The notes beneath the pieces were generated by a model. It was not told the DNA's origin and did not search any database. It worked only from the letters and a program-made list of their open reading frames with translations. DNA of 18,726 nucleotides from Bacteroidales bacterium M2 (GTDB lineage: Bacteria > Bacteroidota > Bacteroidia > Bacteroidales > Muribaculaceae): positions 1 to 18,726 of the forward strand of contig LUJM01000060.1 of assembly GCA_001689415.1 (NCBI GenBank), read 5' to 3'. The position numbers and the translations under genes were made by a program. Below, piece by piece: positions 6,492-14,919 of this stretch (position 1 is the stretch's first letter; every line of letters begins with the position of its first letter).

Positions 6492-6812
6492 ATGGCCGAG
6501 TATGCTATAAACAAGGGCATAGGACGGTCGGTGGAATACAAGGGTCTGAAGGCGCAGTACCTGTTCATCTTCGCAGGGGGACTGCTCGCCCTGTTCGTGG
6601 TGTTCGTCATCATGTATATAGCGGGCATATCCCAATGGATCTGCATCGGGTTCGGCGTTACTGCCGCCTCAGCCCTTGTCTGGCTCACCTTCCATCTTAA
6701 TACAAAATACGGCGAATACGGTCTGATGAAACTCTCGGCTGTGAAATATCATCCCCGGTATATCATCAACCGTCTGCGCCTGAACCGCCTAATCAGAGTA
6801 AGAAAACAATGA
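6492..6812 (+). CDS. traF: TraF, VirB3-like membrane protein (DUF4133)
   Basis: 106 aa. The conserved N-terminus is EYAINKGIGRSVEYKGLKAQYL, with two membrane helices (about 26-48 and 52-72) and a basic tail. This is the DUF4133/TraF family, equivalent in position and topology to VirB3, which accompanies the VirB4 ATPase at the inner membrane. The stop overlaps the traG start (ATGA at 6809), a coupling also common between virB3 and virB4 in other systems. Confidence 0.9.
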   Translation: MAEYAINKGIGRSVEYKGLKAQYLFIFAGGLLALFVVFVIMYIAGISQWICIGFGVTAASALVWLTFHLNTKYGEYGLMKLSAVKYHPRYIINRLRLNRLIRVRKQ

Positions 6813-8545
6813 GAAATACACTAAAAGCCACGACGCTGGAATCGAAGCTGCCATTGTTGGCGGTGGAACACGGCTGCATCATATCGAAGGATGCCGACAT
6901 AACCGTCGCTTTCGAGGTTGCCCTGCCGGAGCTGTTCACTGTAACCTCTGCCGAATATGAGGCTATGCACGGCGCATGGTGCAAGGCAATCAAGGTGTTG
7001 CCGCACTACTCGGTGGTGCATAAGCAGGACTGGTTCATCAGTGAACGCTACAAGCCGGAATTACAGAAGGATGATTTGTCTTTTCTTGACAGGAGCTTTG
7101 AACGCCATTTCAATGAGCGTCCGTATCTTTCACACAGATGCTATCTGTTCCTGACAAAAACGACGAAAGAACGAGCGCGTCAGCAGAGCAACTTTTCAAC
7201 GCTCTGCCGAGGTCGCCTTACACCGAAAGAACTGAATCACGAAATGGTGGTGAAGTTCATGGAGAGTGTCGAGCAGTTTGAGCGAATCATCAACGACACC
7301 GGCTATATCAGACTGCGCCGCCTGACAGATGATGAGATTGTCGGCACCGACGACAAATCCGGGCTTATCGAACGATATATGTCGCTTACTATGGAGGATG
7401 TTACCTGTCTGGAGGACATAGACCTTTCGGCACGACAAATGCGTATCGGCGACAAGATGCTGTGTCTGCACACGCTGTCAGACACGGACGATCTTCCGGC
7501 AAAGGTCAGCACCGACAACCGATATGAAAGGTTATCGACTGACCGGAGCGACTGCCGCCTTTCGTTTGCCAGTCCCGTCGGGTTGCTGTTACCATGCAAT
7601 CATATCTACAACCAGTATATCCTGATTGACGACCATGACGAGAATCTGGCGAAGTTTGAAAAGACAGCCCGAAATATGAACTCGTTGAGCCGCTACTCAC
7701 GCTCAAACGCCATCAATAAGGAGTGGATTGACCGCTATCTCAATGAGGCACACTCCTACGGACTGACCTCGGTCCGGGCCCATTTCAATGTTATGGCATG
7801 GAGCGATGATACCGAGGAACTGCGGCGCATCAAGAATGATGTCGGCGGTCAGTTGGCGACAATGGGTTGTATGCCCCGGCACAATACCATTGATTGCCCG
7901 ACGCTGTTCTGGGCGGCTATGCCCGGTAACGAGGCAGATTTTCCAGCCGAGGAAAGTTTCTACACTTTCATTGAACCTGCCGTCTGCTTCTTCACTGCCG
8001 AGACAAATTATCGTTCATCGTTGTCCCCATTCGGTATCAAAATGGTTGACCGCCTTACTGGTAAACCTATCCACTTGGATATTAGCGATGAGCCGATGAA
8101 GCGTGGTATCACCACTAACCGCAACAAGTTCATACTTGGGCCGTCGGGTAGCGGAAAGTCATTCTTCACCAACCACCTCGTGCGCCAGTATTACGAGCAA
8201 AACACCCATATTCTGCTGATAGATACCGGCAACTCCTATGAAGGTTTGTGCAATCTTATCCACAACCGTACCCACGGCGAGGACGGTATCTATTACACCT
8301 ACACGGAGGATAACCCAATATCTTTCAATCCATTTCTACACGGACGACGGTGTTTTCGATGTGGAGAAGAAAGACTCTATCAAGACGCTGCTCCTTACGC
8401 TCTGGAAGTCAGAGGACGACAGAGTTACCAAAGACGGAAAGCGGCGAACTTGGGCTCTGCGTTGTCGATGTTCCTTGACAGGATGAGGACCGATAAAAAT
8501 ATCGTACCATGTTTCAACTCGTTTCTACGAGTTTATGCGCGATGA
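6809..8545 (+). pseudogene. traG: TraG (VirB4-like ATPase), N-terminal part before frameshifts
   Basis: This frame gives the normal N-terminal two thirds of the VirB4-type ATPase TraG of CTnDOT-like elements. The Walker A motif GPSGSGKS lies at residues 444-451, and the following LLIDTGNSYEGL is also typical. Family-like sequence stops at PISFNPF (codon TTT 8333-8335). The remaining 70 residues to the stop at 8543-8545 are mostly out of frame, except for a return to family-like sequence around AANLGSALSMFLDRM (about 8444-8485). The expected continuation is found in other frames up to 8557. A repaired gene would run 6809-9321, about 835 aa, the usual size for the family. TraG powers channel assembly and substrate export, so a real break would stop transfer. 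Confidence 0.9.
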
Positions 8546-8557
8546 ATATCGTGCATG
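8333..8557 (+). other. Cluster of four frameshift points inside traG
   Basis: Following the expected TraG protein, the reading frame changes at 8333-8336 (extra T in TTTCTAC). It changes again at about 8433-8446 (two extra bases or one missing), at 8522-8525 (extra T in a second TTTCTAC) and at 8556 (extra T, otherwise GCA GAA). Removing five bases gives a continuous 836-codon frame from 6809 to 9321. Between the break points the protein is fully family-like (for example TDDGVFDVEKKDSIKTLLL and YEFMRDEYR). The changes must therefore be very recent or artefactual. All can be explained as single-base insertions. Confidence 0.8.
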
Positions 8558-9321
8558 AAATGGCACAGCGTCCCATTCCCATCTACAAGCAGGATTTCGA
8601 TGTAGATAATTTCCTGACAACCCTGCGCCAGTATTACCACGGAGGCCGGTATGATTTCCTGCTCAATTCCAAAGAAAACATTGACTTGCTCAACAAGCTG
8701 TTTGTGGTCTTTGAAATTGACGCGGTGAAGGATAACAAAGAATTATTCCCTGTGGTCACTATCATCATTATGGAGGCCTTCATTAACAAAATGAGGCGGT
8801 TGAAAGGTATCCGCAAGATGATGGTGGTGGAAGAAGCGTGGAAGGCTCTTTCTTCGGCGAATATGGCTGAATATCTGAGATATATGTTCAAGACCGTCCG
8901 AAAGTATTTCGGCGAGGCGGTTGTGGTAACGCAGGAGGTTGACGACATAATATCGTCGCCGATTGTCAAGGAAACCATCATCAACAACTCTGACTGCAAG
9001 ATACTTCTCGACCAGAGAAAGTATATGAACCGCTTTGACCAGATACAGGAACTGTTGGGTCTGACGGACAAGGAGAAAGCGCAGATACTCAGTATCAATA
9101 TGGCAATCAATCCTAACCGCCTGTATAAAGAGGTTTGGATTGGTCTTGGCGGAACGCAGTCAGCCGTATATGCTACGGAGGTATCTACCGAAGAATATTT
9201 ATGTTACACCACCGAGGAAACGGAGAAGATTCAGGTACTGAACAAAGCCGCTCAACTCGGTGGCAGCATCGAGGCGGCGATAAAGATGCTTGCCAACGAG
9301 AGAAAGGAGGGTGCCACATGA
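8509..9321 (+). pseudogene. traG: TraG (VirB4-like ATPase), C-terminal part after frameshifts
   Basis: The family sequence resumes at about 8557 (EMAQRPIPIYKQDFDVDNF) and continues to the stop at 9321. The ATG at 8509 is only the first start codon in this frame; the first 16 or so residues (MFQLVSTSLCAMNIVH) are an out-of-frame artefact. Walker B is in MMVVEEAWKAL (residues 104-114 of this frame), followed by the conserved EAVVVTQEVDDIISSP and a typical C-terminus. A fragment without Walker A would not be a working ATPase alone. A strong AAGGAGG-like site before 9318 serves the next gene, whose ATG overlaps this stop (ATGA). Confidence 0.9.
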
Positions 9322-9506
9322 AGATACCCAAAGTGTTCCACCCTATACTCGGAGTGCTGACAGGAACAATCCTATTTCTCGCCGGGATAGCGGTGTTGTC
9401 CGCAGTATTCGTGGCGACATATAAGCTGGTGCTATATGCCAGACCGTATGTTGTGGAGACCTTTTCAAACTTAGTCAATTATCTCTCACAATGGATGCCG
9501 TTATGA
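9318..9506 (+). CDS. Small membrane protein, 62 aa, coupled to traG
   Basis: ATG 9318 overlaps the traG stop (ATGA) and has a good Shine-Dalgarno stretch (AGAAAGGAGGG) 7 bp upstream. The product begins MKIPKVFHPILGVLTG, has one long hydrophobic segment (about residues 9-40) and ends NYLSQWMPL. A longer frame from 9135 lies in the wrong frame over traG and is rejected as a start. I do not recognise the family. Its place between the VirB4 and VirB5-like genes suggests an inner-membrane accessory of the channel. Confidence 0.72.
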   Translation: MKIPKVFHPILGVLTGTILFLAGIAVLSAVFVATYKLVLYARPYVVETFSNLVNYLSQWMPL

Positions 9507-9637
9507 AAGTCCTTTATGTGCTATGGGTGATACTGGCGAGTATGGCAGTCGCCTTCATCGCCGCTATTACCTTCCCCTTGCTCCTGCTTTACATCGGAGT
9601 GAGAATAATCGGAGGCATGGTCTCCAAAATCAGATAA
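9503..9637 (+). CDS. Tiny membrane protein, 44 aa
   Basis: ATG 9503 overlaps the preceding stop (ATGA), continuing the coupled series. The product starts MKVLYVLWVILASMAVAF and is almost entirely hydrophobic (about residues 3-38), ending with the basic tail MVSKIR. It stops with TAA at 9635-9637, ten bases before the next gene. It is short enough to be missed by most gene callers. The coupling, codon choice and lack of gaps make it credible. No family is recognised; it is perhaps a small membrane subunit working with the 62-aa protein upstream. Confidence 0.6.
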   Translation: MKVLYVLWVILASMAVAFIAAITFPLLLLYIGVRIIGGMVSKIR

Positions 9638-9647
9638 CCACAAAAAT

Positions 9648-10007
9648 ATGATTAAAATAGAAATGCCCCTTCAAACCAAAGGTCGGTTGATTGCTGACCC
9701 TCGTTTTCAGCTTCTCGGTGAATGGGAAAGCTGTGAGGGCGCGCCTCACGATATTGAAATATCGGAACACGGTGGCCGCTTCTTTATCTTCTTCGGAGCC
9801 AACTATAATTCCGAGTTAGTAGAAAAATCGGAAATGTATCCTCTCCACTACGACAGGGAAAACGATGTATTCCACTTTTTCAAACGTGGAATACGGACAG
9901 AACTCCTGCCGGATCCGGACGGTTCGTTCCTCACAATCTATCCGAATGATTCTTATAAGAGGAAAGACGGCTCTTTTGAGGATTATTCAATGCACCTCAC
10001 CGAGTGA
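9648..10007 (+). CDS. DUF3876-like conserved protein of the tra operon
   Basis: 119 aa, soluble, with no signal peptide or membrane segment. The core reads LLGEWESC ... DIEISEHGGRFFIFFG, then a predicted beta-rich stretch HYDRENDVFHFFKRGIRTEL, which resembles the small DUF3876 proteins found between traG and traI in Bacteroides conjugative transposons. The family name is recalled, not searched. Function is unknown; the beta-rich, lipocalin-like pattern is only an impression. It starts at ATG 9648 after a short AT-rich leader. Confidence 0.6.
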   Translation: MIKIEMPLQTKGRLIADPRFQLLGEWESCEGAPHDIEISEHGGRFFIFFGANYNSELVEKSEMYPLHYDRENDVFHFFKRGIRTELLPDPDGSFLTIYPNDSYKRKDGSFEDYSMHLTE

Positions 10008-10063
10008 ATCCACACAATCAATAATCGCTATGGCTTTTGCCAAAGCAAAAATCCAAAGTCAAA

Positions 10064-10702
10064 ATGAAACAACTGAAATTTCTATTTCCCCTTATCGCCC
10101 TGTGCCTACTGTTAGGTACGGGTAGGGCAAACGCCCAGTGGACGGTCATAGACCCGTCGAACATCGCCCAATCCATCGTAAATTCCTCAAAATCACTTGT
10201 GCAGGAATCAACGACCGCTCAAAATATGATTAACAACTTCAAGGAGACGGTCAAGATTTATCAGCAGGCGAAAAAGTATTACGATGCCCTGCAATCGGTA
10301 AATAACCTTGTCCGCGATGCCCGCAAGGTGCAGCAGACAGTCCTGATGTTAGGCGATATATCAGGCTACTATGTCAACAACTTCAAGAAGATGCTGACAG
10401 ATCCGAATTTCACCAGCGCGGAACTCTCGGCAATAGCCTCCGGCTACACCCGGATTCTTGAAGAAGCCAACGGAGTATTGGGCGACTTGAAACAGGTGGT
10501 CAATATCACAACGCTCAGCATGACTGACAAAGACCGTATGGATGTCGTTGATAATTGCCACAAAGAGATGAAGCGTCTGAAGAACTTGACGGCATACTTC
10601 ACCAACAAAAATATTTCCGTATCATACCTTAGAGCCAAGAAGAAAGCCGATACCCAGCGCGTCATAAGTCTCTATGGCGATGGCTCTGAAAAATACTGGT
10701 GA
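10064..10702 (+). CDS. traI: TraI, VirB5-like periplasmic protein (DUF4141)
   Basis: 212 aa from ATG 10064. A TTG at 10037 would extend it, but a proper signal peptide begins at MKQLKFLF and ends at GRANA|Q (cleavage after about residue 24). The mature part starts QWTVIDPSNIAQSIVNSSKS and is mostly helical, with TTAQNMINNFKETVKIYQQAKKYY. This is the TraI/DUF4141 family of CTnDOT-like elements, similar to VirB5/TrbJ. It is not the relaxase named TraI in F or RP4. It lies directly before the VirB6-like traJ, the usual virB5-virB6 order. The stop TGA shares its last base with the traJ ATG. Confidence 0.9.
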   Translation: MKQLKFLFPLIALCLLLGTGRANAQWTVIDPSNIAQSIVNSSKSLVQESTTAQNMINNFKETVKIYQQAKKYYDALQSVNNLVRDARKVQQTVLMLGDISGYYVNNFKKMLTDPNFTSAELSAIASGYTRILEEANGVLGDLKQVVNITTLSMTDKDRMDVVDNCHKEMKRLKNLTAYFTNKNISVSYLRAKKKADTQRVISLYGDGSEKYW

Positions 10703-11718
10703 TGCCTATGCTTTGCGCTATTGATTTCTCCAACCTCCACTCCATACTCCGGTCTCTGTATGATGAGATGATGCCCCTCTGCGGCGACATGGCTGGAGTG
10801 GCCCAGGGCATAGCCGGATTAGGCGCGTTGTTCTTTGTCGCCTACCGAATATGGCAGGCACTCGCAAGAGCCGAACCGATAGATGTGTTCCCGCTGCTTC
10901 GCCCGTTTGTAATCGGATTCTGCATCATGTTCTTTCCCACGGTCGTACTCGGTACCATCAATTCCGTTATGTCGCCAATTGTGCAAGGCACCGCCTCGAT
11001 GCTCGAAGGCCAGACTCTTGACATGAAGAAGTACCGGGAGGAAAAGGACAGGCTGGAATACGAACAGATGATGAACGACCCATCAACCGCTTACCTCGTG
11101 GACGACGCCGAGTTTGACAGGCAGATTGATGAGTTGGGTGTGACGGAGATTGGCACCGCCGCCGGAATGTATATCGAGAGAGGTATGTACAAAGTGAAAA
11201 AGGCAATCCAGAATTTCTTCAGGGAATTATTGGAGATGCTCTTTCAGGCTGCCTCGCTCACGATAGACACGATAAGGACATTCTTCCTGATAGTGTTGGC
11301 GATACTCGGACCGATTTCCTTTGCCATATCAGTCTGGGACGGATTCCAAAACACTCTCGTCCAATGGATATGCCGCTACATTCAGACATATCTGTGGCTA
11401 CCGGTCGCGGATTTGTTCTCCACAATCCTTGCGAAAATCCAAGTCCTGATGTTGCAGAACGACATTTCGGAACTGACTAATAATCCGAATGTTGACCTTG
11501 ACGGGAGTAACACCGCTTATTGTATATTTATGGTGATTGGCATAATCGGCTACTTCACAATCCCCACTGTGGCAGGATGGATCATACAAGCCGGAGGCAT
11601 GGGCAGTTACAACCGTTCCATCAACAACACCGCAATGACCGGAGGCTCGTGGGCCGGAAGTGTCGCAGGTGGCGTGGCCGGCAATGTCGCAGGGCGCGTC
11701 GGCAAACTCCTTAAATAG
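10702..11718 (+). CDS. traJ: TraJ, VirB6-like polytopic membrane protein
   Basis: 338 aa from ATG 10702, which overlaps the traI stop by one base (TGATG). GTG 10699 and ATG 10708 are alternatives. Several membrane helices are visible: GIAGLGALFFVAYRIW, FVIGFCIMFFPTVVLGTI, TFFLIVLAILGPISFAIS and YCIFMVIGIIGYFTIPTVAG. The conserved stretch VWDGFQNTLVQWICRYIQTYLW, split by membrane segments, is characteristic of the family. The C-terminus is Gly/Ala-rich (GSVAGGVAGNVAGRVGKLLK). VirB6-type proteins form part of the inner-membrane path for the DNA. Confidence 0.94.
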   Translation: MPMLCAIDFSNLHSILRSLYDEMMPLCGDMAGVAQGIAGLGALFFVAYRIWQALARAEPIDVFPLLRPFVIGFCIMFFPTVVLGTINSVMSPIVQGTASMLEGQTLDMKKYREEKDRLEYEQMMNDPSTAYLVDDAEFDRQIDELGVTEIGTAAGMYIERGMYKVKKAIQNFFRELLEMLFQAASLTIDTIRTFFLIVLAILGPISFAISVWDGFQNTLVQWICRYIQTYLWLPVADLFSTILAKIQVLMLQNDISELTNNPNVDLDGSNTAYCIFMVIGIIGYFTIPTVAGWIIQAGGMGSYNRSINNTAMTGGSWAGSVAGGVAGNVAGRVGKLLK

Positions 11719-11747
11719 TATTCTGACACTATTCAAACACTGATTAA

Positions 11748-12383
11748 ATGGAATTTAAGTCATTAAAAAACATCGAGACCTCTTTTCGGCAGATAAGGCT
11801 TTTCGGCATAATCATGGTGTCGCTCTGCGCTTTCATCGCAATCGGCTCCGTGGTGCTGTCGCTGAATTTCGCCGAAAAGCAGCGCGAGAAAATCTATGTC
11901 CTCGACAACGGCAAGTCGCTTATGCTCGCCTTGTCCCAGGACATGGAGCAGAACAGACCGGCGGAGGCGCGGGAACACGTGCGCCGCTTCCACGAACTGT
12001 TCTTCACCCTGTCGCCCGACAAGTCGGCGATTGAACACAACATCAACCGCGCCATGTCACTGGCCGACAGGAGTGCCTACAATTATTACTCCGATTATGT
12101 GGAGAAAGGATACTACAACCGCATCATCGCCGGAAACATCACACAGGTGCTTCAGGTGGATAGCATAGTCGCCGATTTCAACGACTATCCCTATCAGGTT
12201 AGAACCTATGCACGGCAGATGATTATCCGTCAGAGCAACGTGACCGAAAGGTCGCTGATTACACAATGCCGACTTTCTAATGTGTCGCGCTCCGACGACA
12301 ATCCCAACGGCTTCATGATCGAGGGTCTGACAATCTTGGAGAACAAAGATTTGATAACCACAAAAAGAAACTTATCCCAATGA
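11748..12383 (+). CDS. traK: TraK, VirB8-like protein
   Basis: 211 aa, with a short cytoplasmic start (MEFKSLKNIETSFRQIRLFG), one membrane helix at about 19-39 and a periplasmic domain. The periplasmic domain carries FFTLSPDKSAIEHNINRAMSLAD and the end motif GFMIEGLTILENKDLI. This is TraK of CTnDOT-like elements, a bitopic VirB8-type scaffold of the inner-membrane complex. It overlaps traL by 4 bp (ATGA at 12380). Confidence 0.93.
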   Translation: MEFKSLKNIETSFRQIRLFGIIMVSLCAFIAIGSVVLSLNFAEKQREKIYVLDNGKSLMLALSQDMEQNRPAEAREHVRRFHELFFTLSPDKSAIEHNINRAMSLADRSAYNYYSDYVEKGYYNRIIAGNITQVLQVDSIVADFNDYPYQVRTYARQMIIRQSNVTERSLITQCRLSNVSRSDDNPNGFMIEGLTILENKDLITTKRNLSQ

Positions 12384-12697
12384 GCATAAAACAGAAAATC
12401 AACAACCTCGTGGCACCCTTATATAATAAGGTGTGGCACGCCCCGAAAGGGAAAATCAAAGAACGGGTGAAAAAGGCGTGCGACGACCTTCCCCGTAACC
12501 AGCGGCTGATGGTCGTTACAGTCCTGCTGTCAGCGTTCATCCTCACTGCCTTCTTCGTGTTCGGACACGCCTGCTACAAGATGGGTGCCGGCCACGCTCG
12601 GCAGGCGGTCGAGATAGAGCATATCAGGCAACTGGAACTTCCGAAGGATAATGCTCCCGATGTTTCATCTTATAACATAAGCCATGAAACTGATTGA
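12380..12697 (+). CDS. traL: TraL, small inner-membrane protein (DUF3989)
   Basis: 105 aa. A basic cytoplasmic N-terminus (MSIKQKINNL to DDLPRNQRL) is followed by one membrane helix (about 43-65) and a short polar tail ending SSYNISHETD. This matches the DUF3989/TraL proteins found between traK and traM in Bacteroides elements. Function is unknown; the layout suggests a one-pass membrane partner of TraM. The traM start lies inside its last 14 bases. Confidence 0.87.
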   Translation: MSIKQKINNLVAPLYNKVWHAPKGKIKERVKKACDDLPRNQRLMVVTVLLSAFILTAFFVFGHACYKMGAGHARQAVEIEHIRQLELPKDNAPDVSSYNISHETD

Positions 12698-13880
12698 CGA
12701 CCTCAAAACGAAGTTCACGCCCAAGACTGTGGCTGAACGGGAGCGGCTCAAACGCCTCACGGTCTATACACTCCTTATATTGTCCTTTCTTGTATGCCTG
12801 TGGATCATCTTCGCCCCAAGCAGCGAGGATGAGACGGCAAAAGGAAAGGCGAACATGGAGCTGCCAGACCAGACTTCCGCCGGTATGCCCGATACCAAAC
12901 TGAAGGCATACGAACAGGAACAGGCGCAGAAAGAGAAGTCGCGCAACGACAGCACAATCAACGCCGTATCGCTCCAGCTCGACACGGTTACTGCCCCGGC
13001 AACGCCGACAGTCCCCGATGAAATCCAGAACTCTGCGGCGGCATACCAGCAGGCGCAGGCATCGTTACAGGATTTTTATGTGCCTGACTACAATGAATCG
13101 GCGCAGGTGGCCGAATTGCAGGCACGGATTGATGAGCTGGAGATGCAGAATGCTATGGCACAACAGCAGACCCGACAACCCAACGAGATGGAACTGCTTG
13201 AAAGGTCTTATCAGTTGGCGGCGCAGTATATGGGCAATGGCAACAATGTCAACGGCCAGGCACCTCCGGCACAATCCGAAGAGAAAGGTAAACGCAATGT
13301 ACAGCCGATGCAGAACGTGACCCACAATGTCGTATCGACTTTAAGTGCCGCCACAAACGACCGTGGCTTCAACACCTCTGTCGGCATAAAACGCTCGGCA
13401 GGTAGGAACACAATCGCCGCTGTCATAGCCGGAGACCAGTCGGTAACCAACGGGCAGTCCGTAAAGCTGCGGACAACCGAACCAATGTGGATCGGAAACA
13501 GGCTCATCCCTCGCCAGACTACGCTGACGGGACTGGCAAGGTTGCAGGACGAGCGTCTGGAAATCGAGATTACCTCGGTGGAAACCGGAGGCTCTATATA
13601 TGAAGTTGAGCTGAAAGTGTATGATTCCGATGGTCAGGAGGGTATAAATATCCCCAACTCGATGGAATCTGACGCACTTCACGAAATCGGAGCCAATATG
13701 GGCAGCACGATGGGCAGCTCAATCAACATCTCAACCGATGCCGGTGCGCAGATTGTCTCCGATGTGGGCCGTGGGCTTATCAACGGTGTAAGCCAATATC
13801 TCACAAAGAAGATGCGGACTGTCAAAGTACATCTGAAATCCGGGTACCGCGTAATGCTTTACCAGCCGGAAAACAATTAA
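12684..13880 (+). CDS. traM: TraM, VirB10-like channel protein
   Basis: 398 aa. One N-terminal membrane helix lies at about 27-44 (VYTLLILSFLVCLWIIF). A long Gln/Ala-rich helical linker (about 50-200) includes AELQARIDELEMQNAMAQQQ. A conserved C-terminal beta domain (about 205-398) follows, with NTIAAVIAGDQSV, GQSVKLRTTEP, RLIPRQTTLTG and GSIYEVELKVYDSDG. This is the TraM family of CTnDOT-like elements, equivalent to VirB10. It spans from the inner membrane to the outer-membrane ring formed with TraN. It is read from inside traL (14-bp overlap). Confidence 0.94.
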   Translation: MKLIDDLKTKFTPKTVAERERLKRLTVYTLLILSFLVCLWIIFAPSSEDETAKGKANMELPDQTSAGMPDTKLKAYEQEQAQKEKSRNDSTINAVSLQLDTVTAPATPTVPDEIQNSAAAYQQAQASLQDFYVPDYNESAQVAELQARIDELEMQNAMAQQQTRQPNEMELLERSYQLAAQYMGNGNNVNGQAPPAQSEEKGKRNVQPMQNVTHNVVSTLSAATNDRGFNTSVGIKRSAGRNTIAAVIAGDQSVTNGQSVKLRTTEPMWIGNRLIPRQTTLTGLARLQDERLEIEITSVETGGSIYEVELKVYDSDGQEGINIPNSMESDALHEIGANMGSTMGSSINISTDAGAQIVSDVGRGLINGVSQYLTKKMRTVKVHLKSGYRVMLYQPENN

Positions 13881-13902
13881 ACCACTTAAATCCAACGTAA
13901 AA

Positions 13903-14916
13903 ATGAAACTGAAAAAAATTATTCTTTCAGCCATCGCCGTCATAGGCATGGCAACCTCCGCCTTCGCAAAAGGCAAAAAGACAGCCAATAGTGCCGATAA
14001 CAACGTGTCGCCTGACACTGAACAGGTTGCCGAACACGACCACAATGTGTACGGCTCCAACTACACCGACGGCGACAAGTTTGATGGTCTGACCCGAAAA
14101 GTCGGCTTCGACCGGATGATTCCACCTCACGCTCTGGAAGTATGCTATGAGAAGACTACGCACATCATTTTCCCGGCAGAAATCACCTATGTGGATTTGG
14201 GCAATGAAAACCTTGTCGCCGGACTTGCTGACGGTGCGAAGAACGTGCTGCGTGTGAAATCCGCCTTCAAGTCCTTCAAGCAGGAAACAAACCTGTCGGT
14301 AATCACGGAGGATGGCAGCTATTATACGTTTAACGTGAAATTCGCCAAAGAGCCGCTGTTGCTCAGTATCGAGATGACAGACTTTCTCCACGACGGAGAA
14401 TCGGTGAATCGTCCCAACAACGCGCAGGAGATATACTTGGAGCGTCTTGGCTCTGAATCGCCCATGCTTGTCAAGCTGATTATGAAATCAATCTATAAGC
14501 AGAACAAGCGTGAAATCAAGCATATAGGCTCAAAGCGTTTCGGGGTACAGTTCCTTCTGAAATCCATCTATGCCAACAACGGACTTCTCTACTTTCATAC
14601 CGAGTTGAAAAACACCTCCAACATTCCTTTCGACATAGATTTTGTATCGTTCAAGATTGTGGATAAGAAGGTTATCAAGCGAACCGCCATGCAGGAGCAG
14701 GTGTTGGAGCCGCTGCGCGCCCAAAACTATGTAGTGGTCGTTCCGGCAAAATCCTCGGAGCGCACTGTGTTCGCTCTGGAAAAATTCACAATTCCCGACG
14801 ATAAGCACCTTGTGATCGAGGTCGCCGAGAAGGACGGTGGCAGACACCAGTCCTTCGTGGTGGAGAACGAGGATATTGTAAGAGCAAACGTAATCGACGA
14901 ACTTTCAATTCAGTAA
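13903..14916 (+). CDS. traN: TraN, VirB9-like protein (DUF4138)
   Basis: 337 aa with a signal peptide (MKLKKIILSAIAVIGMATSAFA, cleavage after about residue 22). The mature part has THIIFPAEITYVDLGNENLVAG, a typical VirB9/TraN start, then beta-strand-rich sequence such as NLSVITEDGSYYTFNVKFA. The C-terminal domain has IPFDIDFVSFKIVDKK. By family it forms the periplasmic/outer-membrane ring with TraM (VirB10). It begins 22 bp after traM and ends 3 bp before traO. Confidence 0.94.
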   Translation: MKLKKIILSAIAVIGMATSAFAKGKKTANSADNNVSPDTEQVAEHDHNVYGSNYTDGDKFDGLTRKVGFDRMIPPHALEVCYEKTTHIIFPAEITYVDLGNENLVAGLADGAKNVLRVKSAFKSFKQETNLSVITEDGSYYTFNVKFAKEPLLLSIEMTDFLHDGESVNRPNNAQEIYLERLGSESPMLVKLIMKSIYKQNKREIKHIGSKRFGVQFLLKSIYANNGLLYFHTELKNTSNIPFDIDFVSFKIVDKKVIKRTAMQEQVLEPLRAQNYVVVVPAKSSERTVFALEKFTIPDDKHLVIEVAEKDGGRHQSFVVENEDIVRANVIDELSIQ

Positions 14917-14919
14917 CCC

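Noticed and set aside
8333..8557. Programmed frameshifting as the main explanation for traG
   Set aside because: Four separate shifts in 225 bp would be needed, and the one near 8433-8446 has no slippery context. Sequence error or recent decay is simpler. The shared heptamer is kept only as a minor observation.
10037..10063. TTG start extending TraI by 9 residues
   Set aside because: The signal peptide begins properly at ATG 10064. The extension would place a basic run in front of it without support.
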